A DNA stretch of 64,000 nucleotides, taken from contig CM066732.1 of assembly GCA_033961575.1 (NCBI GenBank), forward strand, positions 49,629,001-49,693,000. Direction: 5' to 3'. The position numbers were made by a program, and so were the translations under genes. Each line of letters starts with the position of its first letter. Positions within the stretch are counted from its first letter, which is position 1. Below, piece after piece: positions 22,060 through 33,480 of the stretch. The notes under the pieces are model-generated. The model was not told the origin of the DNA. It saw only the letters and a list, made by a program, of their open reading frames with translations, and searched no databases. Origin of the DNA: Aselliscus stoliczkanus (Eukaryota > Chordata > Mammalia > Chiroptera > Hipposideridae).

Positions 22060-24255
22060 GTGACTAATTTAATTGTTTGGGGGACTGTAGTTGATATGGA
22101 TATGATTAAAATGAGTCATGCAGAGCAGTGGGAAGTAAATTAGCTACTACTATCCTTTCTTTTTAGTTTGAATGAGTATTCGGAGTTGAATACTCAGTTC
22201 ACACTCAATTCATGTGCTAACTTTGCTTTCCTTGGACACTGGACTTTCTGTCTTGCTTCAACTTCAAGTTCAGTAGGAGAAACAAATTGAGGCTTGCAGG
22301 GACCTGGACATCAAAAATGTGTATTTACTGCTGCTCATATTACCCTCCACAGCAATGTGGATTGTTGAGGAGGCTAAATGAAGACATTATATAGTTCAGG
22401 TTTGATCTGAAACCCCATTTGCATTCTCAAACAAAGAGCAAGTCTGTGTTTCACTGTGATTGTATAATAGGAAGTAGAGGGTTGTGGCTTATGTTACTTG
22501 GAGTTGATTTAAATTTTTATGAACCTGATACCTCTGAAAGGCAATAATCAAAATGAAACCACCGTAATTATTTTCATTTGAAAACATCAGAATGGGACCT
22601 CATTACAGGCTGGTGAGTGACTCAAGTAGAAGTATGGGAAAGCACAGCATAGACTCCATTTTGAAAATAAATGTCTTAAAATATTCAGCAAAGTCATGGA
22701 AGGAAGTACAAAGCCAGAGGTGACAATTTTCAATCAATATTCCAACTTCTTTTAATTAAGGATGTCTTGGGATTGTAGACTGTGCTGGGACATACATATG
22801 TATCTATAATAAACAAGATGTATTTTGCAGAAATGGATTTGGGTTTTGGCATCGACTTGATAGGGAGATCAAAGCACTAGCTGGCATTAGAAGGATTTAG
22901 ATACATTTGTCATAGGCAGCTGTTATGCTAATCTCATTTATGCAGTTGTCAGCTGATAGGCTCTGATGAGCCAGCTGAGTGGGAAAATCATTATTCCATC
23001 CCTATTGTTATAAGTGTTATTTATTACTGTCAAATGGTATTAATGTTTGATTCAAAGATGGGGAGTGGGCACCATCTACATGAAGTTCATCCATTCACGG
23101 TCAACTGCAACAAAAGGAATCACTGAATTCCAGCCAAACGAACTTCATTTCTGGGTGAAAAAAGAATAATGGATTTAATTTGCATATGTTTTAAAAGGGT
23201 AATGAAGTAATATGATGTTTATCTTGGTTGAAGAGTGGTAATTTTCATTGGCGGGACTCCAGCCTCATTGGAGCCATTGTGAGGCATTTACTGTTGGGTT
23301 GGTGTGCAAGGACTTTTCAAAGCAGCAGGTGCATTGGAGGTTGGAGGGGGCAAGATGATTTATTCATTAGGCCAAAAATGAGCAATCTGGACTTCTATTT
23401 TTTTCTTCATCTTCCTCAGAAATGTATTTATAACTAAATCCCTTCTCTGTTCCCCCATGATGGTGATATCCCCTGGTTTTCACATTCCTTTTGTGGCCTT
23501 TGACAATTTAATTATGTGAATCTGTAACCCATCACTCACTTCATTGCTGTTCCCTTTTTGTTATGATCAGATTTGCTGTTTCCACTTCATCTAAACTGAT
23601 ATCTGTACAGGCCTGCTGCTTTGGAATGGGGTGATGCTTTCTAGTTAGGGTAAAGCGAGGAGACAGTTAAGGATAGCTACCAATGGCAGAGGGTTTGTTC
23701 TCCAGCATTTTGTTAAATTAACTGCTCAGCTGAGCTCTGAGTTGTTCAAAATGATTTCCCTCTGTTAGGAGACTTCAGAGAGCTGTCCCCTTTCCAATAC
23801 AGCTGCATTGGTTAACGCTGCTTTGGCTTATTTTTCTTGTGTTAAAAATACAGATAACCTAATTATAGCTCCTCCCCAGTTCCCAAACGCCTCACTTAAT
23901 GACTCATTAGTGCAGTCAGAACACTTTCCATCGCTTGCTAAATAATACTCTGTTTCTGAGGACTTCATCTTCTTTTTTTTCATATTTGCTCTGGAAAAAA
24001 AAATTTGACTCAACGTTATTTTAGAGCTTTCAGATTTTGCTGATTAGCTACAGTTCTATATAATAAGCTGGTCAGTTTTCAGAATCTAGCTTCTTTTTTT
24101 CGGGTTGATCAAAATGGGCCAGATGTCTTTGTTCAGTGGGAGGAAGGCATGGATCCTAAGAGTGTTGTTAACCCTTGATGTCAAAGAACACTGTTTTCTT
24201 TCTCACCCGGAACGTAGCTTTATTGGAATTCAGAATCTTCACTGTATGACTTAAT
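22060..24255. promoter_or_regulatory. 2.2-kb repeat-poor block; possible regulatory DNA
   Basis: No repeat is recognised. Around 22880-23220 motifs cluster: the octamer variant ATGCTAAT (22925-22932), two E-boxes CAGCTG (22950 and 22972) flanking the small palindrome GGCTC-TGAT-GAGCC (22959-22972), a TCF/LEF-type TTCAAAG (23051), and a perfect octamer ATTTGCAT (23178-23185). No splice-flanked open frame is visible. The enhancer reading is inferred from motif density only. Confidence 0.25.
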
Positions 24256-24259
24256 CCCC

Positions 24260-24350
24260 CATGTTTCCCCAGAAGCCAATAACATGCCTGGCACTGAAGG
24301 TCCTCTAAGAATATTTGTTGAATAAATGAATGGACCTTAGGAAGCTTATA
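24260..24350 (+). mobile_element. L2/MIR-type 3' end
   Basis: AACATGCCTGGCACTGAAGG followed by ATTTGTTGAATAAATGAATG, the ending shared by L2 and MIR. Confidence 0.6.
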
Positions 24351-24359
24351 GTCTAGTTC

Positions 24360-24560
24360 AAGAGTTGGCAAACTTTCTGCAAAGGATCAGATAGATAGTA
24401 AATCCCTTAGGCTTTGAGTGCCATGTAGTCTTTGTTGCAATTATTCAACTGCTGCTGTAGGATATAAGCAACCAGAGGCCATACGTAAGTGAATGGCTAT
24501 GGCTGTGTGCCAATAAATATTTGTTTATGGATGCTTAAATTTGAATTTTATATAATTTGG
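24360..24560 (+). mobile_element. hAT-Charlie-type element (MER3-like)
   Basis: AAGAGTTGGCAAACTTTCTG start, then AGTAAATCCCTTAGGCTTTG and GCTGTGTGCCAATAAATATT. Same family as 2253-2465 and 53233-53450, more decayed at the 3' side. Confidence 0.7.
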
Positions 24561-24830
24561 GTCTCAGCTCAAATGCCAACTCTTCATAGAGCCGTTTTCT
24601 AATACTCCATTTCCAAGTGGCATGGTTACCTCAGCTATTGTCCTTTATTTCACTGTGGTTTATGTCCTTGTCACCATCTGAAAAGATTTTATTTACAAAT
24701 AAACATATCTGTCATCCAGAAGGTAAATTCCTTGAGATAAGGACCTTGGCTTTCTTTTGAAATGTGGTTCTTCAGTGCCTAGAACTGTGTCTGTCACATA
24801 GTAGATGGTCAGTCATGGTTTGTGTACAGG
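24560..24830 (+). mobile_element. L2 LINE 3' end
   Basis: GGGTCTCAGCTCAAATGCCA, TCATAGAGCCGTTTTC, GTAAATTCCTTGAGATAAGG and CTGTCACATAGTAGATGGTC follow the L2 3' order. Confidence 0.8.
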
Positions 24831-25525
24831 ATTGCAGAAGAATGTCATATGGAAGACACACACCCTCATTCTGGAAGTATTTTTGGTATCCCTCCAAAAT
24901 CTCAACGGTCAAATAAGAGAGGAAATATGTGTGCAAATAACTGTGATATAAAGAGACTAAGCACTGAGGGCCAAAAGGGATTCAAAGAAGGGAAATCTCA
25001 CCTCCAGGTGGGTGAAAAGCAGATGGCTTCATGTAGGTGGCTTCTTTGCACTGAAATACTGGGTGTGCAGGGAAGAGTGGGGGAAATTTGACATAGATGA
25101 CTTTCCAGATGCAGAGGAAATGTCCAGAGGACCCTGATTCTTGAGGATTACTCATGACTGCTAGATTCAAGAAAAGAACTCACCCTGTTGCAGCCACGAG
25201 ATTGAGATGTAAGTCTTTAAATGCTCAAGTTTCTAGGAAACGTCTTTCAGAGGAATGTGTTAAATACCTAATTGAGCCTCTCTATTAAAGATCTACAACC
25301 ACAGAAACAATTAGACCCTAAGAGCTTCTCCCACCAAGTGGAGTCAGTGGACCATGTGAGCAAAAGAACTGGGGTGACAAATTTTATTCTTCCTGTAATA
25401 AATAATGTTTTGAAGGATTTTCTCTTCCTAGGCATTCTAGCTTTCTCCTCATCACTCTTATATGCACCTTCACTTTCCCAAGCCATTACATTTTTTCATA
25501 CCTTTCCACATGCTTTCTTTTTCTC
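24831..25525. other. Intergenic DNA, nothing assigned
   Basis: Single-copy sequence. Overlapping opposite-strand frames at 24822-25170 and 25268-25486 are not recognisable. Confidence 0.45.
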
Positions 25526-25529
25526 TCTT

Positions 25530-25603
<74 letters not shown>

Positions 25604-25692
25604 TCCCTTCCTTCCTTCCTTCCTTCCTTCCTTCCTTCCTTCCTTCCTTCCTTCCTTCCTTCCTTCCTTCCTCTCTGTCTCTCTCTCTCTCA
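25526..25692. repeat. Compound (CTTT)n(CCTT)n(CT)n microsatellite
   Basis: A long pyrimidine-only tract made of three successive motifs. It generates three long artificial frames (Phe/Leu/Ser repeats on plus, Lys/Glu/Arg repeats on minus). Mirror-symmetric pyrimidine runs of this sort can adopt triplex DNA. Confidence 0.97.
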
Positions 25693-25699
25693 AACTATT

Positions 25700-26148
25700 T
25701 AAAAAATTTTTAAAATACAGATGAGGGTCAGATTTGACCTGGGCCCCACTACTTTGCTTCCTCTAGTCTTAGCTCACTCCTCCCCCACCTTTAGGATTTT
25801 GCTCAAGTTTCGCCACCTCTTTCTTTGTGCTTTCATGATACTTTGTATGTGCAACTACCGTAGCTCTTCCTACGTGAGCTATAATTCCAGTTGGACACCT
25901 CCAAGACCCCAGCTAGATAATGAGCTCCTGGGAGATGAGGATTAGAAAGCAGCAAGCTTAGCTCAGGCATGTTGCTTTGGCCTCTTGTTACTACTCACAT
26001 CAGCTCATCAGCAAGGTTACATGACACTCACTTCATCATTAGATATAGAGATGATGTCGTCAAGGAGACAGTATAGCATCCCTTTATGTGTTCCATGAAA
26101 ACAGAACTTGCATTTTAGTTCCAGAAAAGCTGGGTTTTTGCTAAGCAA

Positions 26149-26150
<2 letters not shown>
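25700..26150. other. Intergenic DNA with possible L2 trace
   Basis: Positions 25760-25935 are weakly L2-like (CTCAAGTTTCGCCACCTCTT; GATAATGAGCTCCTGGGAGA). Otherwise unassigned. Confidence 0.4.

Positions 26151-26151
<1 letters not shown>

Positions 26152-26197
<46 letters not shown>
26152..26197. repeat. (TG)n microsatellite
   Basis: About 23 uninterrupted GT units; potential Z-DNA. Confidence 0.98.
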
Positions 26198-26200
<3 letters not shown>

Positions 26201-27595
26201 GAACTTCAGGGAACACTGCCTCATTTATAGTCCACCTCTTTGAATAGAATGTTCACCTAACCATATACTTTCTCTCATTTTCCTTTCGTCCCAACTTATT
26301 CCTGTTTGTTTTATACTCTTGTGTTTAATATTTAAAAAGGAAACTCAATTACCCTTTTTGACATGAAGTTGGATATGAAGGTATACAAATCACATTTAGT
26401 TTTATACTTTTCTAGGTTATTCTCTAAGTTAGTTACAGAGAATGGGGGAAAGTGAGCATGCAGTCTTTTACCTTTCTTGATAGTTCACACTGGACCTCCC
26501 AATAATGTTCTACATATAAATACTTGATGAATAGACAATGAATGTTGAATAGACAATGAAATATTTGATCACATCAATCAATTTCCTTTAGACAATCCAT
26601 TTAAAGTGGCAAATAAAATGATGAGGCAAACCACAGTCTTCATTATTGAGAGTGAAGATGGGTATTTGAGTTTTTAGCTTCTTTGCCATATTTATAATTT
26701 TATTGCTAGAGCGCCATACCAGAGCAGTTAATGAGAATAAGTTTAAGACGACTGAAATTACATCACATTATAACTGACACTTCTAGGATTAATTTTACAA
26801 CTTGCGATTTTAATTTTGGTGAAAATGTATTTAAAATTATCTCTTGTCACCATCTCTTATTATAACATAATGAAACTTGATGATATTCTAATAACATTAA
26901 GCTGTTTGGGTAGTCACTGAGGTTGGTTTGAAAAGACTATTCAAGCTAAGAAAACTGTGGATCATTTTTGAAAGAAAGTATTTGGAGAGCTTTGAGGAGC
27001 TGAGTATTTCATTCATCTCACACACTACATTATCACTCACACCAGCGGGTAATTTAGAAGATATTCTGTATGTTAGAAAACTGGAGTGCAATTAATGGGG
27101 GAAAATCAAGGACATTTTAGCAAAGAAAGAAGCAAGAATAAAGGAGAAATCATGTCACTGCAATTTGGTATCTATGTTCTGGGCTGATTTTTATTATTAG
27201 CAGGCCACAAAAAGTACTGGATCCCCAAAACTTGATAAATAAAGATACTGATGTATCTTTGTAATTCTCCTTTGTCTTCAGTCCTCCCTCCTTCACTTCC
27301 TTCCATGGAATGATCTTCCTCTTGGATCAACTATATCCTTTTATCAGATGAGAAAAAAGTTATTTTAGAATAGAATGATATTACACAGTGGGAAAACTTA
27401 GATAACAGCTCTCTATTTTTCCTAACAGTGGAGTAGTAGTTGGCCTGAAAGCTTGCTACATTCCCGACATTTGCTAATTTAGGGACGTTGTGGGTTCAGT
27501 TCATATATATTCCTTTACATTGTTTTCAAAACACTTGTGGATTTTTCATAGTATTCTTTTGTCTCTATCTTGGGTCACTCCCTTCTCTGTCCTTC
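26198..27595. other. AT-rich single-copy DNA
   Basis: About 1.4 kb with no named repeat or exon. A local echo is seen at 26525-26560 (GAATAGACAATGAATGTT then GAATAGACAATGAAATATT). Confidence 0.45.
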
Positions 27596-27599
27596 ACGT

Positions 27600-27804
27600 C
27601 ATTCCCAAATATAAATTATGTTAATCTGACAAACTTGTATTGAATACCTACTATTTGTCAGATGCCTGCTGGCCATGGGAGATTTTGACCAGAATAAGAA
27701 TCAATATTTGCCATCTAGGAGCTCATTGTTTAGTGGGAGAAACAGACAAGTCAACTGGTAATTCTGGGATGATCTGAAAAGTGTCACAAGAATCTATGAC
27801 CAAG
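27600..27804 (-). mobile_element. L2 LINE, antisense, part 1
   Basis: L2 3' end complement: TGTATTGAATACCTACTATT, GTCAGATGCCTGCTGG and ATCTAGGAGCTCATTGTTTA. It is interrupted by an L1 insertion and resumes at 27984. Confidence 0.75.
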
Positions 27805-27983
27805 GGGGTGAGGGATAGTAGATGAGGGTAAAAGGGATCAAATATATGGTGATGGAAGGAGAACTGACTCTGCGTGGTGAGCACACAAAGTGATATGTAG
27901 ATGATGTATTACAGAATTGTACACCTGAAACCCATGTAACTTTATCAATGATTGTCACCCCAGGAAACTTTAATTAAAAAAAA
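27805..27983 (+). mobile_element. 5'-truncated L1 3' end inside L2
   Basis: About 180 bp ending ATTGTACACCTGAAACCCAT, GATTGTCACCCCAGGAAACT and poly(A). ATCTATGACC occurs on both sides (about 27794-27803 and 27985-27994) as TSD. Its 3' UTR differs from the other young L1 ends here, so it belongs to another L1 subfamily. Confidence 0.8.
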
Positions 27984-28790
27984 ATCTATGACCTACATGC
28001 CAAAAGGAGCAGAAGAAAGACTGATTGGAAAATTTTTCAGAGGTGACATTTGAAATGGGCCTGGAAGGATCTATAGCTGGAGAAAAAGAGAGAAAAGCAT
28101 TTCTGGTATAGGAAAAGCATGTGCAAAGCCAGTGTGACCCACCATGAGCAGAGTTGTTATAGCGGAAGCAGAGGGAACTGGTGGTCGGATGGACAGTCCT
28201 TGGAAAGGAAGCCAGGCTCCAACGGTGGAAAGCCTTTGTTGTGTTAAGGACCTTAGATTTTACGAAGATCTGTGATTTATGGGAAGCAGTGGACAATTTA
28301 AATAAGGGAAGTGGCATGAAGAACCTGTGGTTAAGGAAGATCATATTGGAGCAAGGAGGGGTTGAAGGGAAAGCTAGTTAGGAAACTATTGACACAATCT
28401 ATTAGATGAGGGATAATAAAGGGTCTAGCTAGATGATGGAAGAAGGGGTATATTCGAGAGGTATTTAGGAGGTTGCATTGATGCTGGGGACTTATTGGAC
28501 AGGAAGAGTGAGGGACAAGAAGGAATTGAGGGTGACTCTGAAGCCACCAGTTCCCTGATGTGTCCTTTCCAAGATGAGATGGGACTGAATGCAGTCTGAC
28601 AGCTCAGGTGACCCAGATGTCTAGGGAAATGGTGTCACTCAGAGTGAACGCTGAGGTTCATTCGTTCATTCTCATTCATCCACCCATTCATTCAAGTAGT
28701 CACCCACCCAACAAATATTTATTGAAAAATAATGCCTAGATGCCAGGCATTCTGCCAGTCACAGGAATATGCTAAAAACTCAGAAAAAAA
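27984..28790 (-). mobile_element. L2 LINE, antisense, part 2, plus a further L2 end
   Basis: Antisense L2 interior up to about 28570 (AAAAGCATGTGCAAAGCCAG, GTTAAGGACCTTAGATTTTA, AGGAATTGAGGGTGACTCTG). Then 28660-28790 is another antisense L2 end (ACCCAACAAATATTTATTGA, TGCCAGGCATTCTG). The interior frames, including 27970-28344 on minus, are L2 remnants with no intact domain. Confidence 0.7.
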
Positions 28791-28809
28791 TCAATGACAA
28801 AAGTTGACT

Positions 28810-29049
28810 TGATGCACATATATATTGCGAAATGTTTACCACAATAAGAATAGTGAATACATCCTTTACTTCACATAATTACCATTTTGTTGTTGTTGCA
28901 ATGGAGTATCCATTTGAGTTTTCTTCTAAATATCCCTTATACAGTCTTCATTCCTTTCCCTGAAGTTTTCTTCCTTCCCTTCTTCTTTATAGTCAATATA
29001 TTCCTTTCATAGTTTTTGATTTGCCTTTAATTCCCTTTTTGTTCACTTA
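28810..29049 (-). mobile_element. Old L1 3' region, antisense
   Basis: GAATACATCCTTTACTTCAC, ATAATTACCATTTTGTTGTT and downstream AT-rich text match the reverse-complemented old L1 3' UTR. It carries the younger L1 that starts at 29065. Confidence 0.55.
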
Positions 29050-29064
29050 AAATTAATATATTTC

Positions 29065-29587
29065 ATGTGATCTCACTTGTGTGTGGAGTCTGAAGAGCTG
29101 AGTGAACGATCTAAGTAAACAGACACGTAGATGTAGAGGAAAAACTGAGGGTGGCTAGTTGGGAGGGGGGTGGAGATGGGGGGAAGGGGAAGGGATTAGA
29201 CAGCATAAATAGACAACTACAATATTGCCACAGGGATATGAAACACAGTTCGGGGAATATAATAATGTTGTAAAAATTTTGTGGCGTGTCAGATGGTCAC
29301 ATGTCTTGTTGGGGAGACCACTTCATGGATGAGTAGAGGCTTGATCACTGCACTGTACACCTGAAACTGATGTTGTATAGTATTGTATGCCAACTGTAAC
29401 TGAATATGTGGATGGTCACGGGATGTGGAGTATGCTGTGGAGGGGAGTCAAGGGAGTTGTGATAGATATGTATGATATGGGGGGGGAGTGGGGTGGCAAA
29501 CTGGGGGAGGGGGTTGTCACTTTGGTGGGTAAAGAGTATAACTATTGCACTGTGTTGTACACCTGAAACTAATAAAAATTAATAAAA
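29065..29587 (+). mobile_element. Younger L1 3' end (about 520 bp)
   Basis: Starts at the ORF2/3' UTR border (TGATCTCACTTGTGTGTGGA), then the UTR with GGGGAGACCACTTCATGGAT and GTTGTACACCTGAAACTAAT and a tail of TAAAAATTAATAAAAAAA. TSD AAATTAATATATTTC at 29050-29064 and 29588-29602. A G-rich stretch at 29477-29513 could fold as a G-quadruplex. It is the longest of three related copies (4648 and 52929). Confidence 0.88.
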
Positions 29588-29602
29588 AAATTAATATATT
29601 TC

Positions 29603-29960
29603 TTGTTAGAAGTCAAATATATATATTTTTATCATGAAAAGTTTCACACAAATATAGAAGTAATAACCCCCAGGTATCAATCACCTCGTTTCAACAACAG
29701 TCATCTCATGACCAGTCTTACTTTTATCAAGTGACTTCCTTCTTCCATCCATACCCCTTCATTTCCTGCTTTTCCACTGCTTTCTGTGGAAAAAATTTTT
29801 TTTTCCACTTGGATAGGGACCACCCTTGCTCAAAGCTATCAGTTCTACCTTTTACTGGGTATCTTTCACTTCTGATTTTAGCTTTTATCACCTCAGTCTG
29901 GGTAACTTTGTAATAAGAAGCTTGTATGCTCCTCCATTCTTGATTGCTTAAAATCTACTC
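29603..29960 (-). mobile_element. Old L1 3' region, antisense
   Basis: TTATCATGAAAAGTTTCACA, AATATAGAAGTAATAACCCC and CAGGTATCAATCACCTCGTT are the antisense old-L1 text also seen at 32650. Confidence 0.55.
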
Positions 29961-31605
29961 TTTTTCTACATCTGTAATCATGGAATGTTTCTATTTGAAC
30001 AATGATTTGCTAAATTTATGAGCATTTCCATAAATGAGTTGACTTTGAGATGCCCCCAACTCTACATTATGATTCTAATCAGCACGTTAATGAATGGGTG
30101 CAGAAATGAGCCTATTTGTGAATTGCCAGATTAGATTTGGCCTTGTTTAACTAAAAGCTTTAACTAAAAGCAGGGCTTAAAATACTGAAGATGGTAAAGC
30201 CTCTTCCATGACTGAACGTTTCCTCGTCAAATTGTGCTTTAAAGAGTTTTAAGAACATTTTCACTAGTTGTTAACAGATTCAATCTAAAACAATGGAATA
30301 AAGCTTAAGACATCAGATAAATCACTATGTAAAATAACAGTATTATTAACATAGTGTTTTAACCTTCCTTTCTCCAGTTACAAAAATGTTCTGAATTAAA
30401 AATAAAATTGTAAGCCATGATGGGTGTATTTTTTATGTGTCCGCTCAGGTCCTGCCTGCTTAATTGGGCTCAGACAATTTCAGTGTATTTCCTATGCCAT
30501 TTCCATCCTACAGCTGTCAAGCCAAAGAAAGAATTAATATCAATAATCCAGTGATCAGATTTAATCTGTAAGATTAGTTGTCATTTAAGCTACAAAGACA
30601 CAGACAGAAAAGAAACCCTCGTCAATTTTATTTTCTCACGCGATAGTGTAAGATGGGTATTCATATATGTGTAAAATCATACATTCGCATGTATTTTATT
30701 GCATTCTTTGTGTTTTTGAAAACAATGTAAACCACTGTGTTAAAAGAAACTCTCTTCTCCCAAATGGCATATTGTCTACTCTTATTTCATTTCTCACACA
30801 TCTCGAAGCAGCCTTAACAGCTACTGATTTTTGTCCTTAGAGGTTTTCATTTTTGTCCGTTTGTTTTAACAAGCATTGATTGATATGCCATTTTCTCAAT
30901 TACTAAGCCATTGCTACCTTTACTGTGTACACTGAGACATAAAGACAGAAAGAAAACTGGAAAATAGCGATAACAACACACCACCACAATAAAACTACTA
31001 TGCCCTCTTCTTGTAAAGTAATTTTCGTTCTGCCGATTCAGGCATGAAATGGGCTATTACCCGTAGTTTAACAGGCAAGGAGGGAACAGAGAGCTTCAGC
31101 ACTTTCCTGCTGTTGCACAGCCACTGTGGCAAAGCCCTGTTGTGCACCCTTATTTTAAGATCAATCTCAATGACCAGAAAAGAAAATCTTAGGCAGGACA
31201 CCAGATAAACCAGTTTCCTATAGAATTCTCTTTAGGACATTCATTGGCTGAGGTGCCCTGAGAACCAAAGGGTCTGTTGGTCAAACATATTTTGGAAAAT
31301 TGCATAAAGCATCATTTTGGAGGGTCACAAGGCAAATGAGCATATTAAAGGCCCTGAGAAATCCTGGAGTTAAAGAAATACAACCCAGTATAACTTTTCT
31401 TTAACTCAATGTATTTCACAATGGAATCTTCTTCTCACATAACACAATTTACTGGAAATACTTAGGGAAACTTTTGCTTGAAGCAAATATCCATTTTCAA
31501 TGACTTTGGTTAACAAAGTGTACATCATAATCCCAAGTGCTTCAGGGTATAGAATAATGCTCAAATGTCACCTCCACTCTTAAAGCTCATGGGTCAAAAG
31601 CCCAA
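29961..31605. promoter_or_regulatory. 1.6-kb repeat-poor AT-rich block
   Basis: No named repeat is visible. Within 30420-30600, sequence such as GCTTAATTGGGCTCAGACAA and AATTAATATCAATAATCCAG has a conserved-non-coding look. No exon with plausible splice borders is seen, and the 67-codon minus frame at 30998-31201 is unrecognised. Function is not demonstrable from sequence alone. Confidence 0.2.
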
Positions 31606-31609
31606 GAAA

Positions 31610-31882
31610 GCCAGTTTAAGGAAGGCAGAAATCCATCCATCAATCTGCTCATTCATTTGTTCTTTCAATAAGCAGTTATTAAATACCAACTTTGACCTAA
31701 AGCAATGTGCAAGATGTTGGTGATAGAATGATGAAAAACCAAGCCTGAAGGAGGTAGGGAAGGTTTCCCAGAGGAAGTGATGTTTGGGCTGAATCCTAAA
31801 GTGGGAATAGATGGGCAGGTATTCAGCAGATGGAAGGAAGCAGGTTTTGGAAGGGCATTCCATATAAAAGTAACTGCGTAAG
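31610..31882 (-). mobile_element. L2 LINE, antisense, part 1
   Basis: Antisense L2 end: CATTCATTTGTTCTTTCAAT, AAATACCAACTTTGACC, then TTTCCCAGAGGAAGTGATGT. It is split by the SINE at 31883 and continues at 32001. Confidence 0.75.
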
Positions 31883-31985
31883 GGTCGGCTGAGTGGCGCG
31901 GTGGTTAAGCGCTGGCTTGGGAAGCCAGCGGCTCCGGTTCGGTCCTACATATGAGGACCAGTGACACTGCCTTCAAAAAAAAAAA
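31883..31985 (+). mobile_element. Short bat SINE inside L2
   Basis: Head GGGTCGGCTGAGTGGCGCGG, B-box region GGTTCGGTCC, then CACTGCCTTC and poly(A). TSD AAGTAACTGC(G/A)TAAG at 31868-31882 and 31986-32000. Confidence 0.93.
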
Positions 31986-32000
31986 AAGTAACTGCATAAG

Positions 32001-32640
32001 CAAAGACATAGAAAGGTACGAGCATAGCAACCTCAGGGGATTATTGGTAAATACTTGTGCCGTTTACCACCATTTATTGTTTATTTCTGTTTTTTTCTGT
32101 CTTCACTCCTGGTATGTAAGCTCTATGAGGTAGGGACTTTGTGGTGTTTGACTCTGTGTTACCCATGATTAGCATCATGTTGGCCTTATAATAGGGTTCC
32201 GAAATTCTTGGCAAATGAATGACAAGGAGCCTGGTATCACTGACACCTATCGCATTTGAAGGCAGGATGGAAAGATAAGGCTGGGATTGTAGGCAGGGGA
32301 TGGATCATGAAGGGCCTTCTGGGTCACAGTAGGACATTTCCTGGTAGGTGAAGGTGAGCCTTTGAAGGGTTGTAAGCAGGGCAGGGCCTTGGTCAGATCT
32401 GATTTTAGAAACATCACTCTGGTGGGAGAGAAGAGGATGGCTCAGGAGCTTCGAGACTGGGGACAGTTAGGAGGCTATTGCAATAACGCAGGAAAGAAGG
32501 AACGAGGGGTTGAGTGGTTTCTGTCGGGTGGAGAGGAGGGGACAGTCTGTAGCATGTAGAAGAAACCAGCCCTACTGACTGAATGTGGCAGGGCAGACAG
32601 GTAGCAGAACGGAAGGGGAGGAGTCTAAAAGAATTCCTAT
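32001..32640 (-). mobile_element. L2 LINE, antisense, part 2
   Basis: Continuation of the split L2, clearest at 32240-32580: GATGGATCATGAAGGGCCTT, AGCAGGGCAGGGCCTTGGTC, ATCACTCTGGTGGGAGAGAA and GTTAGGAGGCTATTGCAATA. The segment 32030-32230 is a second, plus-strand L2-like end (TATGTAAGCTCTATGAGGTA), so the copy may be composite. Confidence 0.7.
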
Positions 32641-32649
32641 GTTTCTGAT

Positions 32650-33480
32650 TCGGAAAGTTAGAAATACTTTATTATGGAAATCTTCGAACATGCACAAGGT
32701 AGAGAGACTAGTATAATAAACCCTGATGGGGCCGGCTGAGGTGCGCGGTGGTTAAGAGCTGGCTTGGGACGCCAGCAGTCCGGGTTCGGATCCCATATAT
32801 GAAGGCCGGTGACACTGCCCTCTGAAAAACAAACAAACAAACAAACAAAACCCCTCATGTAGTTATCACCTAACTACTACCAACATGTGGCCAGTTTGGT
32901 TTTATCAGTACTGACTTCCCCACCCTGCACCCGTCACCTCTGCCTGGAGTGTTGGAAAGCAAATACTATTATTTCACCCACACATACTTCAGTATGTATT
33001 TCTAAGAGATAAGAACTTTTTAAAAGCACAAGTACAATATCTTTAATGCACCTAAAAATTGACACTATCTCCTTAATATTATCAAATGTTCAGGGTTGAG
33101 ATGGTTTCAAAATGACGTTCTGTAATTGCTTTGCTCAAATTAGGATCCAAAACGGATTAGGATCCATACGTTGCATTTGGTTGTTGGGGCTCTCAAGTCT
33201 CCTTTACTCTGTACCAGCTCCTCTTCCTTCCCTGCATTCCTTGTTTATTCATAGAAGAAACCAGGTCGTTTATCCTACAGAATTCCACCATTTTGCTGCT
33301 TGCATCCTGGTGGTGTCATTTACCATGTCCTTCTAACCCCTGATCTTTTTGTATATTGGTTATTAGACCCTATTATAATTTTCCACACAGGAGAGGTAAT
33401 CCTTCAAGGCATAGAGTTTATTGGAGGCCATGATAAATACAGAGCTGGGGATGATAAACTAAATGGGTATATGTGCTGGT
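32650..33480 (-). mobile_element. Old L1 3' region, antisense, split by a SINE
   Basis: Text on both sides of the SINE belongs to one antisense old L1: ATGGAAATCTTCGAACATGC before it; CCAACATGTGGCCAGTTTGG, GGGGCTCTCAAGTCTCCTTT and TTCTAACCCCTGATCTTTTT after it. Confidence 0.65.
32729..32846 (+). mobile_element. Short bat SINE inside old L1
   Basis: GGGCCGGCTGAGGTGCGCGG head, GGTTCGGATCC B box, CACTGCCCTCTG and an (AAAC)n tail rather than pure poly(A). Probable TSD AAACCC(C)T(G/C)ATG on either side. Confidence 0.9.

Noticed and set aside
25272..25724. 150-codon frame with Phe/Leu/Ser repeats, and partner frames on both strands
   Set aside because: Produced by the pyrimidine microsatellite.
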